A stretch of DNA of 64,000 bases from Cyathus striatus. Taxonomy: Eukaryota > Basidiomycota > Agaricomycetes > Agaricales > Nidulariaceae. The notes beneath the pieces are model-generated. The model was not told the DNA's origin. It made no database searches and worked only from the letters and a program-made list of their open reading frames with translations. Made by a program: the position numbers and the translations under genes. The DNA is taken from NCBI GenBank assembly GCA_025738555.1, contig JAOVFP010000017.1, forward strand, positions 558,001 to 622,000, in the 5' to 3' direction. Positions 11,476 to 23,800 of this stretch are shown in pieces. The first letter of the stretch is position 1. Each line of letters opens with the position of its first letter.

Positions 11476-12129
11476 ATCATCCAAACACCGGAATCCATTG
11501 AAGACTTTGCTAGTTCAAAGCCCCCGGACTTCGTTCCCAAGTTCTTGCTGCTCAACGCTATCGCCGTGAACAGCATGGGAATATGTTGTATGTGTCAGAG
11601 AGTGGGTAAATATGTACGTTCACTCTCTTTGTTTCATTTCCATGGGCTAACTACAACCCCTCCAATAGGCCTTCCTATGACATTCTGAAGGACTACTCGT
11701 AGACTCCAAGACTCATTGCCTGGCGCGTCATGCGAATGTACCGCTTTCCATTAACAACCCCGCGTCCCTCCAGGAAGGCCTTACGCCGGTCTTACTCTGT
11801 ATGCACCTGCGGGGCGAGTTACAGGTACGTTTTGGATCTTTTTGTATACGATATCAGTGCTTATTCTATTATGTACAGAGCTTTTGAAATTGAACGTCAT
11901 ACCCCACCTTTACTACGCAGGCAGCTTTATCGTCAGCACTGCTTGCCTGCATACTTCAACTGTCATCGACAAACCCAACGAGCACGACCAGCTGGCAGCC
12001 GTATACGTGGAGACTTTGAATCCTCGGGTATTCATATATGACGACTCAGTGATCGCTGGCGTAAGAAGCTATGTAAGCCCGGCGGGGACACCTATGGGAT
12101 ATAGGAAGGAAGAAGCGAGAGGGTTGGAC

Positions 12130-12660
12130 GGGGTGGACAGCTGTTGCTGTTTCAGGTACGCTCCGCTTCCCTGCTTTGCTTTACGGGAGTGGGTTTTACC
12201 TGGGATTGAATAATAGGGAAGCTTTGTGGTGATGATACGTGTGCTAATACCACTGGCTAGTGGTTGCGGGGCGTCTTCACGATACCATCGTCCTTTCGGT
12301 TTCCAACACCACCACGACCACCACAGCCACGACGAATCACCCAGCTCACCACTACCGCCTTCCATAATCCGCCTTGACTACTACGACCACCGTCCTTCGG
12401 CCTCCCAGACCTGCCTGCGTGTTATCATCAATGCGGGCCTGAGGTACACACCCAGGAGGTGTACGCGGGCAGCTTCTGCGTACGTTTTTCGCTATTATTG
12501 ATGTGCTATTCTCTGTCCCAACCCTACCTTCCTTTGCAGCTCAACATTCCATCGATCGTCGACTATCTACGTCTTACAACCTACCACGTTATCACCGCTC
12601 TTACCCTGGTCATTGGAAGCTCCTCGTTACTATATTCAACGGCGCCCACCTGAACCACAA
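12130..12660 (+). pseudogene. Relic of an unrecognised duplicated gene family (copy b)
   Basis: Matches 4900-5410: the Cys-rich start, a GTACGCTCCG junction, a His-rich tract near 12300-12350 and a GLRYTPR-coding stretch near 12440. Frames are interrupted. A third partial copy follows directly at 12700-13000, so this part of the gene was also tandemly duplicated. Confidence 0.35.
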
Positions 12661-12699
12661 CCTCTGCAGCCTCTCTTCTGGGGCACACGTCTATCTGAA

Positions 12700-13000
12700 G
12701 ATAGCATCGCAGTTTGGTATGGGTAGATAGCTGCTGCTGCTGCTGCTTACGGTGTACTCAGATTCCTTGCTTTGGGCTACGGGGCGCAATGAGTTTTGTG
12801 CGTGTGGTTAGACGATGGCACAAGCTTTGTGGCGATGATATGTGTGATGAAGATAGTGGTGAATGGTTGTGTGGGCGTTTTGACTCCGTTCTCCTTACAC
12901 CATAATCCTTACCTTCTACGTCTACCTGCGCGCTATTAACAACACGGGACTGAGGTAATCGCACAGGAGTTGTATGTGTTGGTGGGGAAGCTTCTGCGTA
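12700..13000 (+). pseudogene. Relic of the same gene family (copy c)
   Basis: Contains GGGTAGATAGCTGCTGCTGC, then GAAGCTTTGTGG-like sequence and a NGCVG-coding stretch (about 12857-12875) that matches the minus-strand copy at 20203-20499. No full frame survives. Confidence 0.3.
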
Positions 13001-13004
13001 CGGT

Positions 13005-14165
13005 TCAGGACATGACTAAAGCGGTGGGGAGAGAGACATTTTCTGAGATGGTCATCGTAACTAGTGCCGGAACGCTTTGTGTTGAGCTAGGGATGCAGGA
13101 GATGGATGAGATGGGTTGGGGCGGTAACTGTCGATGATGATGCAAGGGGAGAGGGAAGGAGAGAGGCTTCGAGGATGTGACAGATCTGGTAGATCTGCTA
13201 GTCACGATCCACTCCCACCACTACCCAAACATTACCCCCACCCTCCTCGCCCTGGTACCACTGGCACCTACGCTGACCCAAACCCACGCTCGTCACTAAC
13301 ACGGGACTTTTGATTCTGAGAAGGGACCACAGGACCTATGATAGTTGGGAGACGTACGCTTGCCGAGACGGTAGTAACCGTAGACGGGATGGTTGAGTCG
13401 TTTGAAATGGAGGAGATGGTGCGGAGGATAGCGCAGTACAGCTTGTCAGATGCGGAGAATGAGGCGACAGGGGAGACGGAGGTGACTCTTATCATTGCCA
13501 GGATCGCGTAAGAGATCTCGTAGAGCTGAGGGTTCGACTTGACAACGATTTTGTAGAGTGGCTGTAGAATTCGATGTGCGCGACGTTTTGATCGAAATCA
13601 CACCTGCCCACCCCACCAGTCAGCAATCCCTTGAACAAACTAACTCGAGAGAAAAATAAACCGGAGCATGGAACACCGAGGATGCGAAGCACAGCGGGAA
13701 AAAGTTATTCGATTCACAGGTACTGGGTTGCGTTTATGACGACGAAGCGCGGGGGTTGGAGCCGTTGTCTATAATTGTGCATGTGATTGGTGAGACAGGG
13801 ATGGAGGTGAGGAGAGGAGACGGGAAGGGGACGTAAGGGAGACGGGAAGGGGTGGGGACGAAGAAAGAGGAGGAAGGAGGAGGGGAGTATCACACATATG
13901 AGAGAGACGAGGGCCGAGTCACGAAAGGGGAGAACATGGACACGTATGAGAAGGATGGAAGAGGGGGAGAACATAGTATGCATACCAGCTTGCTACCGCA
14001 TATCCCAATGAGGGACGAAGGAATGAGCAACACGAAATCAAGAAGGTGAAAAGGAGGGGTAGTCAGGCAGGAAGAAAAAAAGGACGACGTACTAAGACCG
14101 ACCAGCTGCATCGACACGTGTCCCATCTAATCCACTTACACCCTACAGTCTAGAATCGAGGACTA
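13005..14165 (-). pseudogene. CFEM gene relic with duplicated last exon
   Basis: On the minus strand, pieces of all three CFEM exons are present in order. About 14150-14095 resembles exon 1 (signal-peptide end, then the GTACGTCGTC donor) but lacks the cysteine core. About 13790-13715 resembles exon 2, keeping only the part around FVVINAT. Two separate Ser/Thr-rich exon-3 remnants follow at 13495-13268 and 13205-13005, both ending like the stalks of the intact genes. Frames are broken and the CFEM cysteines are mostly gone, so no functional product is expected. It lies between the two intact paralogues at 6972 and 58283 and shares their strand. Confidence 0.6.
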
Positions 14166-14650
14166 AAAGCGGGATCTCGAGAGCGTGATTCTGGGTTGTG
14201 TACTATGCCATTGATTCGCAGTCCTGAATTGCAGTCGAAGTAGAACCATGTTTGCTTGTTTGCGTGCGTCGAGTACAGTTGGATCAGCGAAGAACAGGAG
14301 GTGCCATTATAAGTGCTTTGTGGTAGGTGGACGGTAGAGGGTCGACAAACAGAGGAAGGTGGATGATACCAACGTGGTGGGGGATGCCGAATTTGAAGCC
14401 AGCGCTCCGAGGTTGCAGATGGGAATCGAAGCTCCATCGTTCCAGCTATCGCAATGCAAAAGGTTTGAAAACACTTCGAACGTGTATATCCCAGATCTAG
14501 AGTGTGTAGCATGTGCTAGAAGGAGTTACAGAGAGAACCTGAAGCTGTCGACATTGACACGTTGGCAAGACGCTCACGCAAACAGCCGCAAGCGCGGTCC
14601 ACGGATATATCGTCCGACCAACCGAACCGTTCATTGACATTGATTATTGA
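14166..14650. other. Former upstream region of the CFEM relic
   Basis: No supported gene. A 93-residue plus-strand frame (14359-14637) exists but has no recognisable motif. The 17-bp block at 14418-14434 is shared with the upstream regions of two other CFEM copies. Confidence 0.4.
14418..14434 (-). promoter_or_regulatory. Conserved 17-bp block upstream of CFEM copy
   Basis: GATGGGAATCGAAGCTC on the plus strand. The same block lies at 19365-19381 and, with one change, at 59528-59544. Each is about 160-290 bp upstream of a minus-strand CFEM start. It may be a promoter element or simply retained duplicated flank. Confidence 0.35.
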
Positions 14651-14654
14651 CGCC

Positions 14655-15200
14655 AAATTACAATAACTCTTTGTTAGTGTATCGGTTGGTACCCACAGGT
14701 ACCATAGGGTACCACCTTGTAGATGGCAAGGACAGAGATGTTATTCCATACCAATGCCATGTCATAAGTTTTTTCTTCAATTTAATAAAAATTCTAGCGC
14801 GACGTAACACTCAGTTACCCATAAGATTGAACAAAATGATCTTGTTAAAAAAATTCAAGTTCTCGTTCCTATTTTATTTAGGGTAGAATAAAAGGTGAGC
14901 AAATGACAATATAGTCCAAGCCGTTAATCAAATAACATGTAAAGAGCTGGATACTTACATTTCTGGAATAACTTGAATAACTCTTTCTTAGCATATCAGC
15001 TAATCCGTGGCATTAAACTGATATAACGACATGGTACACGAAATCTGGGTTCGAATCCCAGGCAGAGAGATGCATCTTCGATTGTATCTAATTTTTACGT
15101 ATACTAACAAGTGTACTTTCATGAGTGGTATTTACAGCTAATTTACAGCAACTCTTTGTTAGTCTACTAGTTAATTGACTTTCACTCAGTCTCTGTGCAT
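14655..15200 (+). repeat. Cluster of tRNA-like SINE heads
   Basis: Three copies of the opening AACTCTTTGTTAGT or a close variant lie at about 14658, 14980 and 15149. The middle copy (about 14980-15072) is the fullest, with CTGGGTTCGAATCCCAGGCAG ending as at 9009-9028. The first copy lacks the B box and the third keeps only a distorted T-arm. Confidence 0.45.
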
Positions 15201-15542
15201 TCAAAGCTGAGTTTTACTTCCGGCTACGTCCTGTACGGGCTCAACTGCAACGGGAATAAACTACTCATTTCGACATTTCAATATTTAACCTTACCTCAAC
15301 CATCATTGACTCATTTAAATCCAAACCAACATGAATGTAGCCCTGGGATGACTAAGTATGCACGCTTGAAGTCGTTCTCACGATAGTCGGGTCTATTCAT
15401 ATTACTTGAGCTAGGTCTTCATAGGTTGGTTTGTTCATAGGAAAGTCAATCGATATTTGCGGCATAAAGCATAAAGTAGAGCCGAAAATCTTTCTGCCAT
15501 GTGAGCTAGTCAAAATAAAGAACATTTTTGTACCGTAGTAAG

Positions 15543-15613
15543 TCGAGTATGGCGTAAGGGTAAAAGTTGTTACCTCCTACGCATTAGCTTGGGTTTCGAA
15601 TCCCGGTACTCGA
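15543..15613 (+). tRNA. tRNA-like sequence, probably pseudogene
   Basis: TCGAGTA (15543-15549) pairs perfectly with TACTCGA (15607-15613) as an acceptor stem. GGCGTAAGGGTAA resembles an A box, and GGGTTTCGAATCCC resembles a T-arm with one extra T in the loop. The anticodon stem is poor, though CCT lies in the expected loop, hinting at tRNA-Arg. Either a decayed tRNA or a SINE head. Confidence 0.3.
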
Positions 15614-15847
15614 ATGAGGTTCTCACCTGCAATTTTTCGACTGTAGTGATAGGTAGTGAATGTTGAGTAAAAACTACAGCAGGAACAAATGATCATCCAG
15701 CTGGGTCAAGAACATTCATGACTGTTGTCTTCGTGAAAAGGCACTGCGACTGCGAAGCTCCCCCGCTGATGGAGGTACGAACATGTTGGTTAGATTAGAA
15801 TAGCAAATTCCCCAATGAAAGTGAAGGTTGTGTGATAATTATAACGA

Positions 15848-15975
15848 CGTTGGGGAGGAGGGACTCGAGGAGGCGAGGAGGACAAAGGAAACCCTTCCTC
15901 CGATGTCGGCCGACAAGTCGAATAGTCAACGTGACCAATTTTCCCACGATGCGTCTCAAATCCCGTGGCGACGAA
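15848..15975 (-). repeat. Dispersed repeat with TGTCGGCCGACA core (inverted copy)
   Basis: Minus-strand copy of 3989-4165. The palindromic core lies at 15904-15915, next to ACTTGTCGG and a GAGACGC-type end; the purine-rich tail is on the plus strand. Confidence 0.45.
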
Positions 15976-17115
15976 CGTACGTGCTTCCCCCTCCCCCTGG
16001 CGGCCTGGCCACGCATGAGCTCGAAACAACAGCTCTTCCCCAGTGTGCATGGGTAAATTCGAGTTCATTCTTCTGTTATAATGTCGGTTGAATATCAATA
16101 TTTAATGCACACTGACCAGATGAGGCAGATTACAGGTGCCGATGAGGTATTTCCATGGGATTAGCCTGTATCCTTTTGGGATTAAAGTCGGGCCTAGCAT
16201 GTAGGATGAAGAACACGTTCGATCATTTGATAGTACGTTCCTCCAGGCTTCTCAACTACCACCGGGTGCACGCGCATTGATTATTGGTGTTAGTCATGAA
16301 TCCTGATAAGGAGGCTGGACAAGTTATATTGATAATGCGGTACTGGGGAAAATGAGCTTTATTTCGATTTCTTTCTGGAAGTGTCGAAACAAATTGGGTT
16401 TAGATTAACCTTGTCCTTGTCTATTCTCTCTTCTTATAGATAAATGTGTATCTTCCGGGCACATTGTTGCCATTCGGAAGTCATCGCGTCCTGTGGCATG
16501 GATATGCGATCCCATGCATGGAAAGTGAGTCCCTTCTGTCCTCCCTCCCTCTTCGCTTCCCTCCTTGCTCCTTTCCCTTCTTTTTCCATTTCCTTCCTTT
16601 CCATATTGTACACTGGCCTTCTAGCGCAAACGTGCAGTTGCTGAGCGGTTCCACTTGTGATCTGCACTACGTATTACTTTCTAGTTTGTTCTTTCGTTGC
16701 GCTCTTGGTGAGCAGTTGTTTCTTTTCTTCAATTTTCATTTTTAATTCTCAGATATGTCTACATCTATTTATTCATGTCTATCACGACTCTATCTATCCT
16801 TTATCTAGCAGGGTTGCAAAGCTGTTTATCTTTTATAAAGGAAAGGAAGGGTAATAAAACGAATGCGAAGAGCGATATTTTGTATTCGGAGTTGCAGGGT
16901 GGTCGGTGTGTGTAATGGTGTAGTGAATGAAGCATATCTTAAATCAGTATCTACGTTGTCTGTATCTATGTGTGTGTTGTTAGAAAATCGTTTGAAGGTG
17001 TTTTGAAATATGCGAAGTCACGCTTTGGTTTTGATTAGTGGCTGCGGAAAACGATACCAACTTCGGATATCTCACAATCTGCACCTATAAAACTTGAATC
17101 ATCTCGTAACTTAAA
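15976..17115. other. Non-coding stretch, no gene seen
   Basis: Short overlapping frames only. 16520-16610 is pyrimidine-rich and 16780-16850 is AT-rich. Nothing recognisable. Confidence 0.4.
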
Positions 17116-17152
17116 AAATATAGCGTAAAATTACTAATTTTACGCTATATTT
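17116..17152. repeat. 37-bp near-perfect palindrome downstream of F-box gene
   Basis: Arms of 18 bp (AAATATAGCGTAAAATTA and its complement) flank a single C at 17134. It lies about 135 bp beyond the stop of the minus-strand F-box gene, so it may fold in the 3' end of its transcript. It could equally be a tiny fold-back element. Confidence 0.6.
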
Positions 17153-17286
17153 GTCCACTTTGTTCATAAGTAAGTATGTACTGAGTCACTATGATACATC
17201 TTTTATCTACCTAACTATACCCTTACTGTAACTGCATTATAAACTAAAGGCAAGATGCTCAGAATACAGATGAGTATGCTTGAGGT

Positions 17287-18582
17287 CTAGATAGAGTTCT
17301 CATCTTTTATCATAGTCCTCAGATTTGCTTTGGGTAGCCATTCCTTTTGCGGAGGAAGTTCACCTTTTGTTACAAAGGACAATGTCTTCACCCTATCGAA
17401 TTGTGATTCTGACAGGAACACATCAAGATCTCTCCAATGAGTTCTGTTGATACTGATAGCTAGGAAATCAGTGAATACCACATTTAGTACTTCCAGTTCG
17501 CTCTTTTCCTGTAATCCAGATAAAATCCTCATGACTTGACGAATCATCACGTATCTGTCACATAATTTGACGGTTTTCGAGTGAAGATGTGGCAGAATAC
17601 TAATGTTTAATTTATCTTCAAGTTGGTTAGCTAATGCCATCAATCCTGTGGAATTGTAATTATGACATACCTTTGTGATACAATATTTCTTCAAACTCAA
17701 GGGATTTAATGGATGTTGCATGGTGGCATATAATCTCCTTTACTAGCCGCTTATCCCCAACCATTCCAATTGTTAACTTTTCCAGTGGGCAGCTGGGAGG
17801 TAGTAAATGGCTAATATGAAATGTCTGATCTTGCAAGGCCACATTGTTAAGGCGTAATGTTTTAAGGGATCGTGTGGAGGGTCTTGAAAGTAGCATATCC
17901 AAAATGAATGGATTTTCATTAAGATTCAATGTCACATAGTGGAGGTTGACGTATGGAACCAATCCTATTAAATCTATGGGAAAGTTGTCAATAAACTGGA
18001 GTTCTAGCTTCTCAATAGAAGTCCACAGCAGAATCATTTCAACTGCTAGTTTGAACTGAAATGGAAATTTCTCCCATTGCAATGTGCCATATTCACCGAT
18101 AATCCTGAATGTTGTAAGCCCTTTCAGCTTGCTTATTGTATCAGGAAGTGTATACAAATTAGCGAAAGTGGGGTTTTTCAGGTTGTTTTCATGTATATCT
18201 AATTCACGAATATAGTATGCAATCTCCGGAGTCGATGTGAGCGCCTGCTCAAAAAGACTATATCTTCTCTGTACTTCTGCAGATTTAAGGAACCTAAAGT
18301 CGAGTTTTACTTTGTGGAATAAGTATTTGCGTGATGCGATTAAGAATTCTCGGGAGATCAAGGCATAGGATTTGAGGTTTTGACGCTCTCTTTTATCTTC
18401 ACTAAGGATTTCGGCGATAATGAGGTCCGCAACATCCACTGGAACTCGCAGACCTGCAGTATTTGTTGAAGATGTCTTTCGCTTGAGTGACTGTTCATGA
18501 ATATTAGAAGTATGTTGAATTTATAGTAATGTAGAATACCTGTGCCCACTTCCAGAGTCTTGAGAGAGAAAATGCTTCGCAT
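17287..18582 (-). CDS. F-box protein with LRR-like C-terminal region
   Basis: Exon 1 is 18582-18540. Its intron (18539-18454) runs from GTATTC to CTGCAG and joins in phase to exon 2, 18453-17671. The frame continues at 17645-17287 if the 25 nt at 17646-17670 are removed; these start GTATGT and end CAG. The product is then 394 residues. Residues about 15-62 match an F-box (LRVPVDVADLIIAEIL, then ALISREFLIASRKYLFHKV). The rest has leucine-rich, LRR-like spacing, as in the large F-box families of mushrooms. Such proteins usually select targets for SCF ubiquitin ligases; the target here is unknown. If the 25-nt piece is not spliced, the gene is frameshifted after about 270 residues. Confidence 0.7.
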
Positions 18583-18589
18583 GTATGAA

Positions 18590-18879
18590 ATCTAGACATG
18601 GTGAATGTAGTGTAGAGTGTAATCGATAGATATTTAGCAGATATTTATAGTGCAGCTTTAAATAGCCTTATTGAATAGCACAAAATAAGTGAACAGTATT
18701 AAATTGGTATGTGAATTCAAATACAAAATAGATCATTTAGTATTATCATAGTGAGTCGAGGATTGTAACAAAAGCCATATTCATTTTCCATTATGTAAAG
18801 AGCACCAGATTCTGTTAGGACTACCTCTGCAAAGACTAAGTATATATTGCCCATTCACATAGTAGTTGAGTCTACCCCT
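18590..18879. other. Intergenic, AT-rich
   Basis: Likely the 5' flank of the F-box gene, which starts at 18582 and reads leftward. TATTTATAG near 18638-18646 is TATA-like but unproven. Confidence 0.3.
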
Positions 18880-19206
18880 CTATTCCTTTGCAAGTTCGAA
18901 GAGCGATTCGGTCTCTACAGGAATACCAAACACGAACATGAGAAGTTGCCATCTCTTCCCAGGAAGTTTTGCACGTAGAGGAAGATCATTACTGGGGGGC
19001 TCTCTGAGTACATGCCTGATCACCACTTTAATTGAAGAATGTACGTTTATTAGACAATGGTAGGCAGATTGAGCAGCCGTCTTCACACATGTCATCGCAC
19101 ACTCTGGTAGACCATCTATCCCCGTCCCCATTCCGTCCTGAGTTATCAAATTCTTAACGAGGGCCAGTAGAATAACGGAAAGCTTCAAGACAGTGACGTT
19201 GATCAT
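18880..19206 (-). pseudogene. Truncated CFEM gene (exon 1 only)
   Basis: A minus-strand frame begins with a signal peptide (LKLSVILLALVKNLITQDG) and the CFEM opening IDGLPECAMTCVKTAAQ, very like the first exons at 7957 and 59322. After the third cysteine the sequence leaves the family: neither the CLC exon nor the Ser/Thr stalk can be found downstream. The remaining frame to 18880 is unrelated read-through. It could give a short secreted peptide, but the eight-cysteine fold is lost. Confidence 0.6.
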
Positions 19207-19364
19207 TGCACTGGATTACACCGTTGCGGCGGTCAAGGGGTTGTCCTATGTGTAGCGCTGGGATCCCGGTTCAAGAAGGCATCTGGTACGTTGGTAAAGT
19301 CACCTCACATATATTGAAAGATGGAATAACCTCGTGGAATGTGTAAGAGTCTCGGGACCGTCAC

Positions 19365-19381
19365 GATGGGAATCGAAGCTC
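19365..19381 (-). promoter_or_regulatory. Conserved 17-bp block upstream of CFEM copy
   Basis: GATGGGAATCGAAGCTC, identical to 14418-14434. It lies 159-175 bp upstream of the ATG at 19206. Confidence 0.35.
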
Positions 19382-20202
19382 GACCTGCTGAGTACTTCAC
19401 CACATGTTCCGATTTCGAAGACAATACAGCCGGTAATAGCCCGGGATGACTTGTTGGAGGCCGTATGTTCATTATCAGCTTGGTACTTTAGTATCAGTGA
19501 TGGGGAGAATCTCTGCCGAGGGGTCGTATCTTGGTTGTGCCTGGCGATGTTGGGGTCGACTTCAATCAAGTAAGTTGCAAGTTTTTAGCAATGGCGCACG
19601 TCCAACCTAAAACAAAAAGTATACGGGGCACGATGCAGGCGCTAATAAGGCGTTAGCCAGAGACTTGTGCGAGCTTGAAAAATCGGGTGCTGAATTGGAT
19701 TCTGAACAACACAGAAGATCAAAAGACCTCAGTCATGCATCTATAAATTGATAAATACAAAAGGAACAGAGGATACACTATCCCATCCTGTCGTCGTGGA
19801 AGGCTATATGTCCCCACCCCTGCTATAGCCTCGGCCCTCATCATCGATTCATCCAGCACTCAGTCGTTCATCCTAGAGAGTCGTGTCAGCCGCTAGCATG
19901 TTCTTAACGGGGGTGAGTATGCGCGACTTCAGATAGATATACACACCAGCTCGCACGGGGTATTGAGCAGGGTGTAGGAGAGGTGCTTGGATGTCAAAAA
20001 TGACGAAAATCCTCTTACAGCTGTAGTGAAAGCGATGACGTGTCACGCTCTATACATGAGTTCCGAAGAGGGAGGCTGTGGGACGGTTTACTATTGATAG
20101 AATGTTCGGCTGCGATGATAGATAGTTTTAGCACAGATAGGTACACAACAATATAGACGAACGTACGCCAAAGTTGCCCCAACGCTTACAAACTCCCGAG
20201 CA
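19382..20202. other. Non-coding stretch, no gene seen
   Basis: No exon chain. GGTCGACTTCAATC-type sequence and scattered short frames only. Confidence 0.35.
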
Positions 20203-20499
20203 TCACCTCAACCCTGTATCGATGATGACGCCCAGGCAGCCTGGGAGGTACGGGGATGGTGGCCGTGATTGCCATGGCGCATCGAGGAGGGTGGTCATGG
20301 TGGTCATGGTGGTCGTGATGTGTCGTAGGGTGTTGTGGTGTAGAAAGATGGGAACTACTGGGAAGGACGACGATGTAGCCAAGGCGCCTACGCAACCATT
20401 CAACACTATCGTAACTGCAAGACTCTCCTCGTCAGTCTCAAAATACGTTCCCGAAACGTACAGTAGCGTGCCCCATGCAAATACCGCCAACCAACACAC
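20203..20499 (-). pseudogene. Best-preserved exon of the unrecognised gene family
   Basis: A 98-residue minus-strand frame with a hydrophobic start (CWLAVFAWGTLLYVSG), then VTIVLNGCVGALA, a Thr-rich tract and a GCLGVIIDTGLR end. The NGCVG, Thr/His-rich and TGLR parts recur at about 4900-5410, 12130-12660 and 12700-13000 on the plus strand. It may be one exon of a small membrane or secreted protein. I do not recognise the family, and no partner exons were found. Confidence 0.35.
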
Positions 20500-20824
20500 T
20501 CGAAACGCTCTCTGCCCCTTCTAATCCACTCGGCTTTTGTCCAACTGTCTTTTCAAGGATTTCGCAACTTCTTACATCGTTGATCGTTGTGTGTCGTACG
20601 AAGATACACAAAGGCTCCATGCGGCTGCTCGTGCTCGTTGGGTTTTGACGAACATTTGAAGGAGGTAGGATGTGTACTGCTGACGGGACCTTATGTGGTC
20701 TTCGGCTAGGTGGCAGAACGAGGTTTCGATCTCTAATGCGTATGATTAGTACGAATATCTAGAGCACTAGGGAAAACGAACCTGTATCTCGGCTCAGTGA
20801 CCATGCACCAGTGGCTTTCATTTT
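20500..20824. other. Spacer, no gene seen
   Basis: Nothing recognisable; it ends at the long-inverted-repeat element. Confidence 0.35.
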
Positions 20825-23800
20825 GATCAATCCCTGTCACTAACTAGTGGGGGCACGCACTAGATGGTCAGTGAGAGGTCATTGATTGTGTTCTGGGTCT
20901 GAGCACAATCAATGGTTAGTATGAAATCAATGGTTAGTATGGAATCAATAGTAAAATAGAAATCATTGTAATATAAATCAATTAGAAATGAAATCAATGA
21001 AGATCAGTCCGAAATCAATCAATCTGCAAAATCATTAAAATTAAAAATCAATCAGAATGAAATCAATGCAGAAATTAATTCAAATCCTTCGGTCCCCCAC
21101 TACAGCTTAACATACAGGTAGGGTAGTTAACCATGTAGTAATAACCACTGTACTATAGTACCTTTTCTAGTTAATCTGCACAAATGTACTTGATACATAG
21201 GTAGAAATCATTTGTACCTGGAAAATCAATCAATGTAAGGTGAAATCAATCAATGTAGGGTGAAATCAATCAATGTAGAGCGAAATCAATGCTATGGACT
21301 TAGTAGAATTACACTCTATAGGTGGAATCAATCAATTTAAAGTGAAATTCCCACTACCTTTTAAGGTAAGTGGGTCTTAGGGGACTCTTGACATCCTGAA
21401 AAGGCAATTTTGAGATCTGACTTTGGGATCTCAACCTGATTGGTTCTTGCTGTGATCTCAACCTGATTGGCTCCTGCCACTATTAAAACCAAAACTATTC
21501 AAAATGTATTTAGTACACTTATGAATTGGACCACTATTTCAATCAAATGTTATCAATTGAAAATCCTACTACTATATAATCTTGTGTTGTATTTATTTCC
21601 CATCTTCCTTCCTTCTATCTTGAACTGTGTGTTATCTTTACTCCTCCTTCATTTCTGACTAGCTAAAATCAATCCCCATTTCACAATGTGTGTTGCATTC
21701 CTTTTGCCATTTAATTTGACTAACTTTCATAACCTACAGCCCTTTCATGTCTTCTTCACTGTCTGTCATAACTTCTTCCAACCTTCCTCCACATGCAACA
21801 CCTGAATTGAGTCATGTATGTTATATTCTTCTTAGTAATCTGTATGTTGCTCATTTCTCATCATAGTTTCAATCCATTGTTGGAAACCTAAAAGATTTAT
21901 CACATATATTTATGTCTATGCAATGCTTGAAATATATTATGAATCCCCATGGAATTAGCACTAGTGCTAGCAATTATCCAGATATTAATGAGTTTCTTAA
22001 ACATATCTTCTCAGGAAAATGTTTTTCAAATAACACACCTGAACTTTGTAAATCATATTCTGCCCAATTCTTGTCTTGTTATCATTTGAATTGCTATTTT
22101 ATTGAAACTACTTATATGCAACAAAGATCCAACTCATCTGTCATCTCACTCTTTACAAAAACTGCTATATGTCTGTACCTGCTATTTCATATGAATCAGT
22201 TTCATCATTTATAAATAGCATTCCTACTCTGAAAGAGAAAGAATTGGAACTAATTGTTTCAGCTCATGTGATTGATATTCTATATGATTCATGGCATGTT
22301 GATAGTCTGTGTTCAGCATCTGATATATTTCAGTGTGTCCAATTTAAAGCTGAATTCTATGCATCTTTGCAACAAATACCTTCCCAGTCAGAGTTATGTA
22401 TTACAAAATATACTCAATACCACTAATTCACATTCAGTACTAATACTTATTTTAAAATCTCTAAAATATTACTGAAGACAACTTATCATCCTTTTCTACT
22501 AAATATCTTTCTTCCATGTTAAACAACTGTGTGGCTTAACAAGTCCAAATTGTCCAGGGTATTTCCATTTGCCTTATTTTAATTTCACCTATCACAACCT
22601 GTTTCTTTCCTGACTTATGAACTTCATATCCACAAAATATATGAGTTTTAATCTATTGTTTCAATTGCTGTATTTTAAATTTGTATTAATAATTCCCTTA
22701 CCTGGCCCTATTGTTTATTTGGTAGGTAGTGGGTTTTGCCGCTGGACGGCCCTATTTTTTATCAATCAATGTAGAGTGAAATCAATCAATTTAAAGTGAA
22801 ATCAATCAATGTAGGGCGAAATCAATGCTATGGACTTAGTAGAATTACACTCTATAGGTGAAATCAATCAATTTAAAGTGAAATCAATGGATAGAAATCA
22901 TTTGTACCTGGAAAATCAATCAATGTAGGGCAAAATCAATGCTATGAACTTAATAGAATTACATTCTATATGTGGAATCAATCAATTTAAAGTGAAATCA
23001 ATGCTGTTATGTATGTGGAATTGACATTGTTGAGACACTATGAGAATAATTCCCACGGTATTATCTTTCAATGAATTGACTGTAACATGTAACATACAAG
23101 TACTTAGGTACTTTGTAATTGTAATAGAGCAGATATAATAATGATAAAATAAAAGAATGATGACTAATCACTGACATATGCACTCACTAAATATATAGCA
23201 CTGATTTCACAATGATTTTATCATTTATTCTCATTGATTTCTTAATAATTTCACATATAGAATGTAATTTTACTAAGTCTATAGCATTGATTTCACCTTA
23301 CATTGATTGATTTTCCAGGTAAAAATGATTTCTATCCATTGATTTCACTTTAAATTGATTGATTTCACCTATAGAGTGTAATTCTACTAAGTCCATAGCA
23401 TTGATTTCGCCCTACATTGATTGATTTCACTTTAAATTGATTGATTTCACCTATAGAGTGTAATTCTACTAAGTCCATAGCATTGATTTCGCCCTACATT
23501 GATTGATTTCACTTTAAATTGATTGATTTCACTTTAAATTGATTGATTTCACCTATAGAGTGTAATTCTACTAAGTCCATAGCATTGATTTCGCCCTACA
23601 TTGATTGATTTCACTTTAAATTGATTGATTTCACTCTACATTGATTGATTTCACTTTAAATTGATTGATTCCACCTATAGAGTGTAATTCTACTAAGTCC
23701 ATAGCATTGATTTCGCTCTACATTGATTGATTTCACCCTACATTGATTGATTTCATCTTACATTGATTGATTTTCCAGGTACAAATGATTTCTACCTATG

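Larger units (their letters stand above)
9745..12660 (+). repeat. Segmental duplication, copy 2
   Basis: Direct copy of 2894-5440, diverged by scattered substitutions and small indels. It carries an insertion at 10412-11058 (a fold-back MITE) that the first copy lacks, so the insertion is younger than the duplication. The gene relic at 12130-12660 and the TGTCGGCCGACA repeat at 11307-11475 lie inside it. Confidence 0.8.

Noticed and set aside
20855..20860. CACTA inside the long-arm element as proof of CACTA class
   Set aside because: The inverted match continues outward beyond CACTA to GATCAATCC, and no 3-bp duplication flanks either border.
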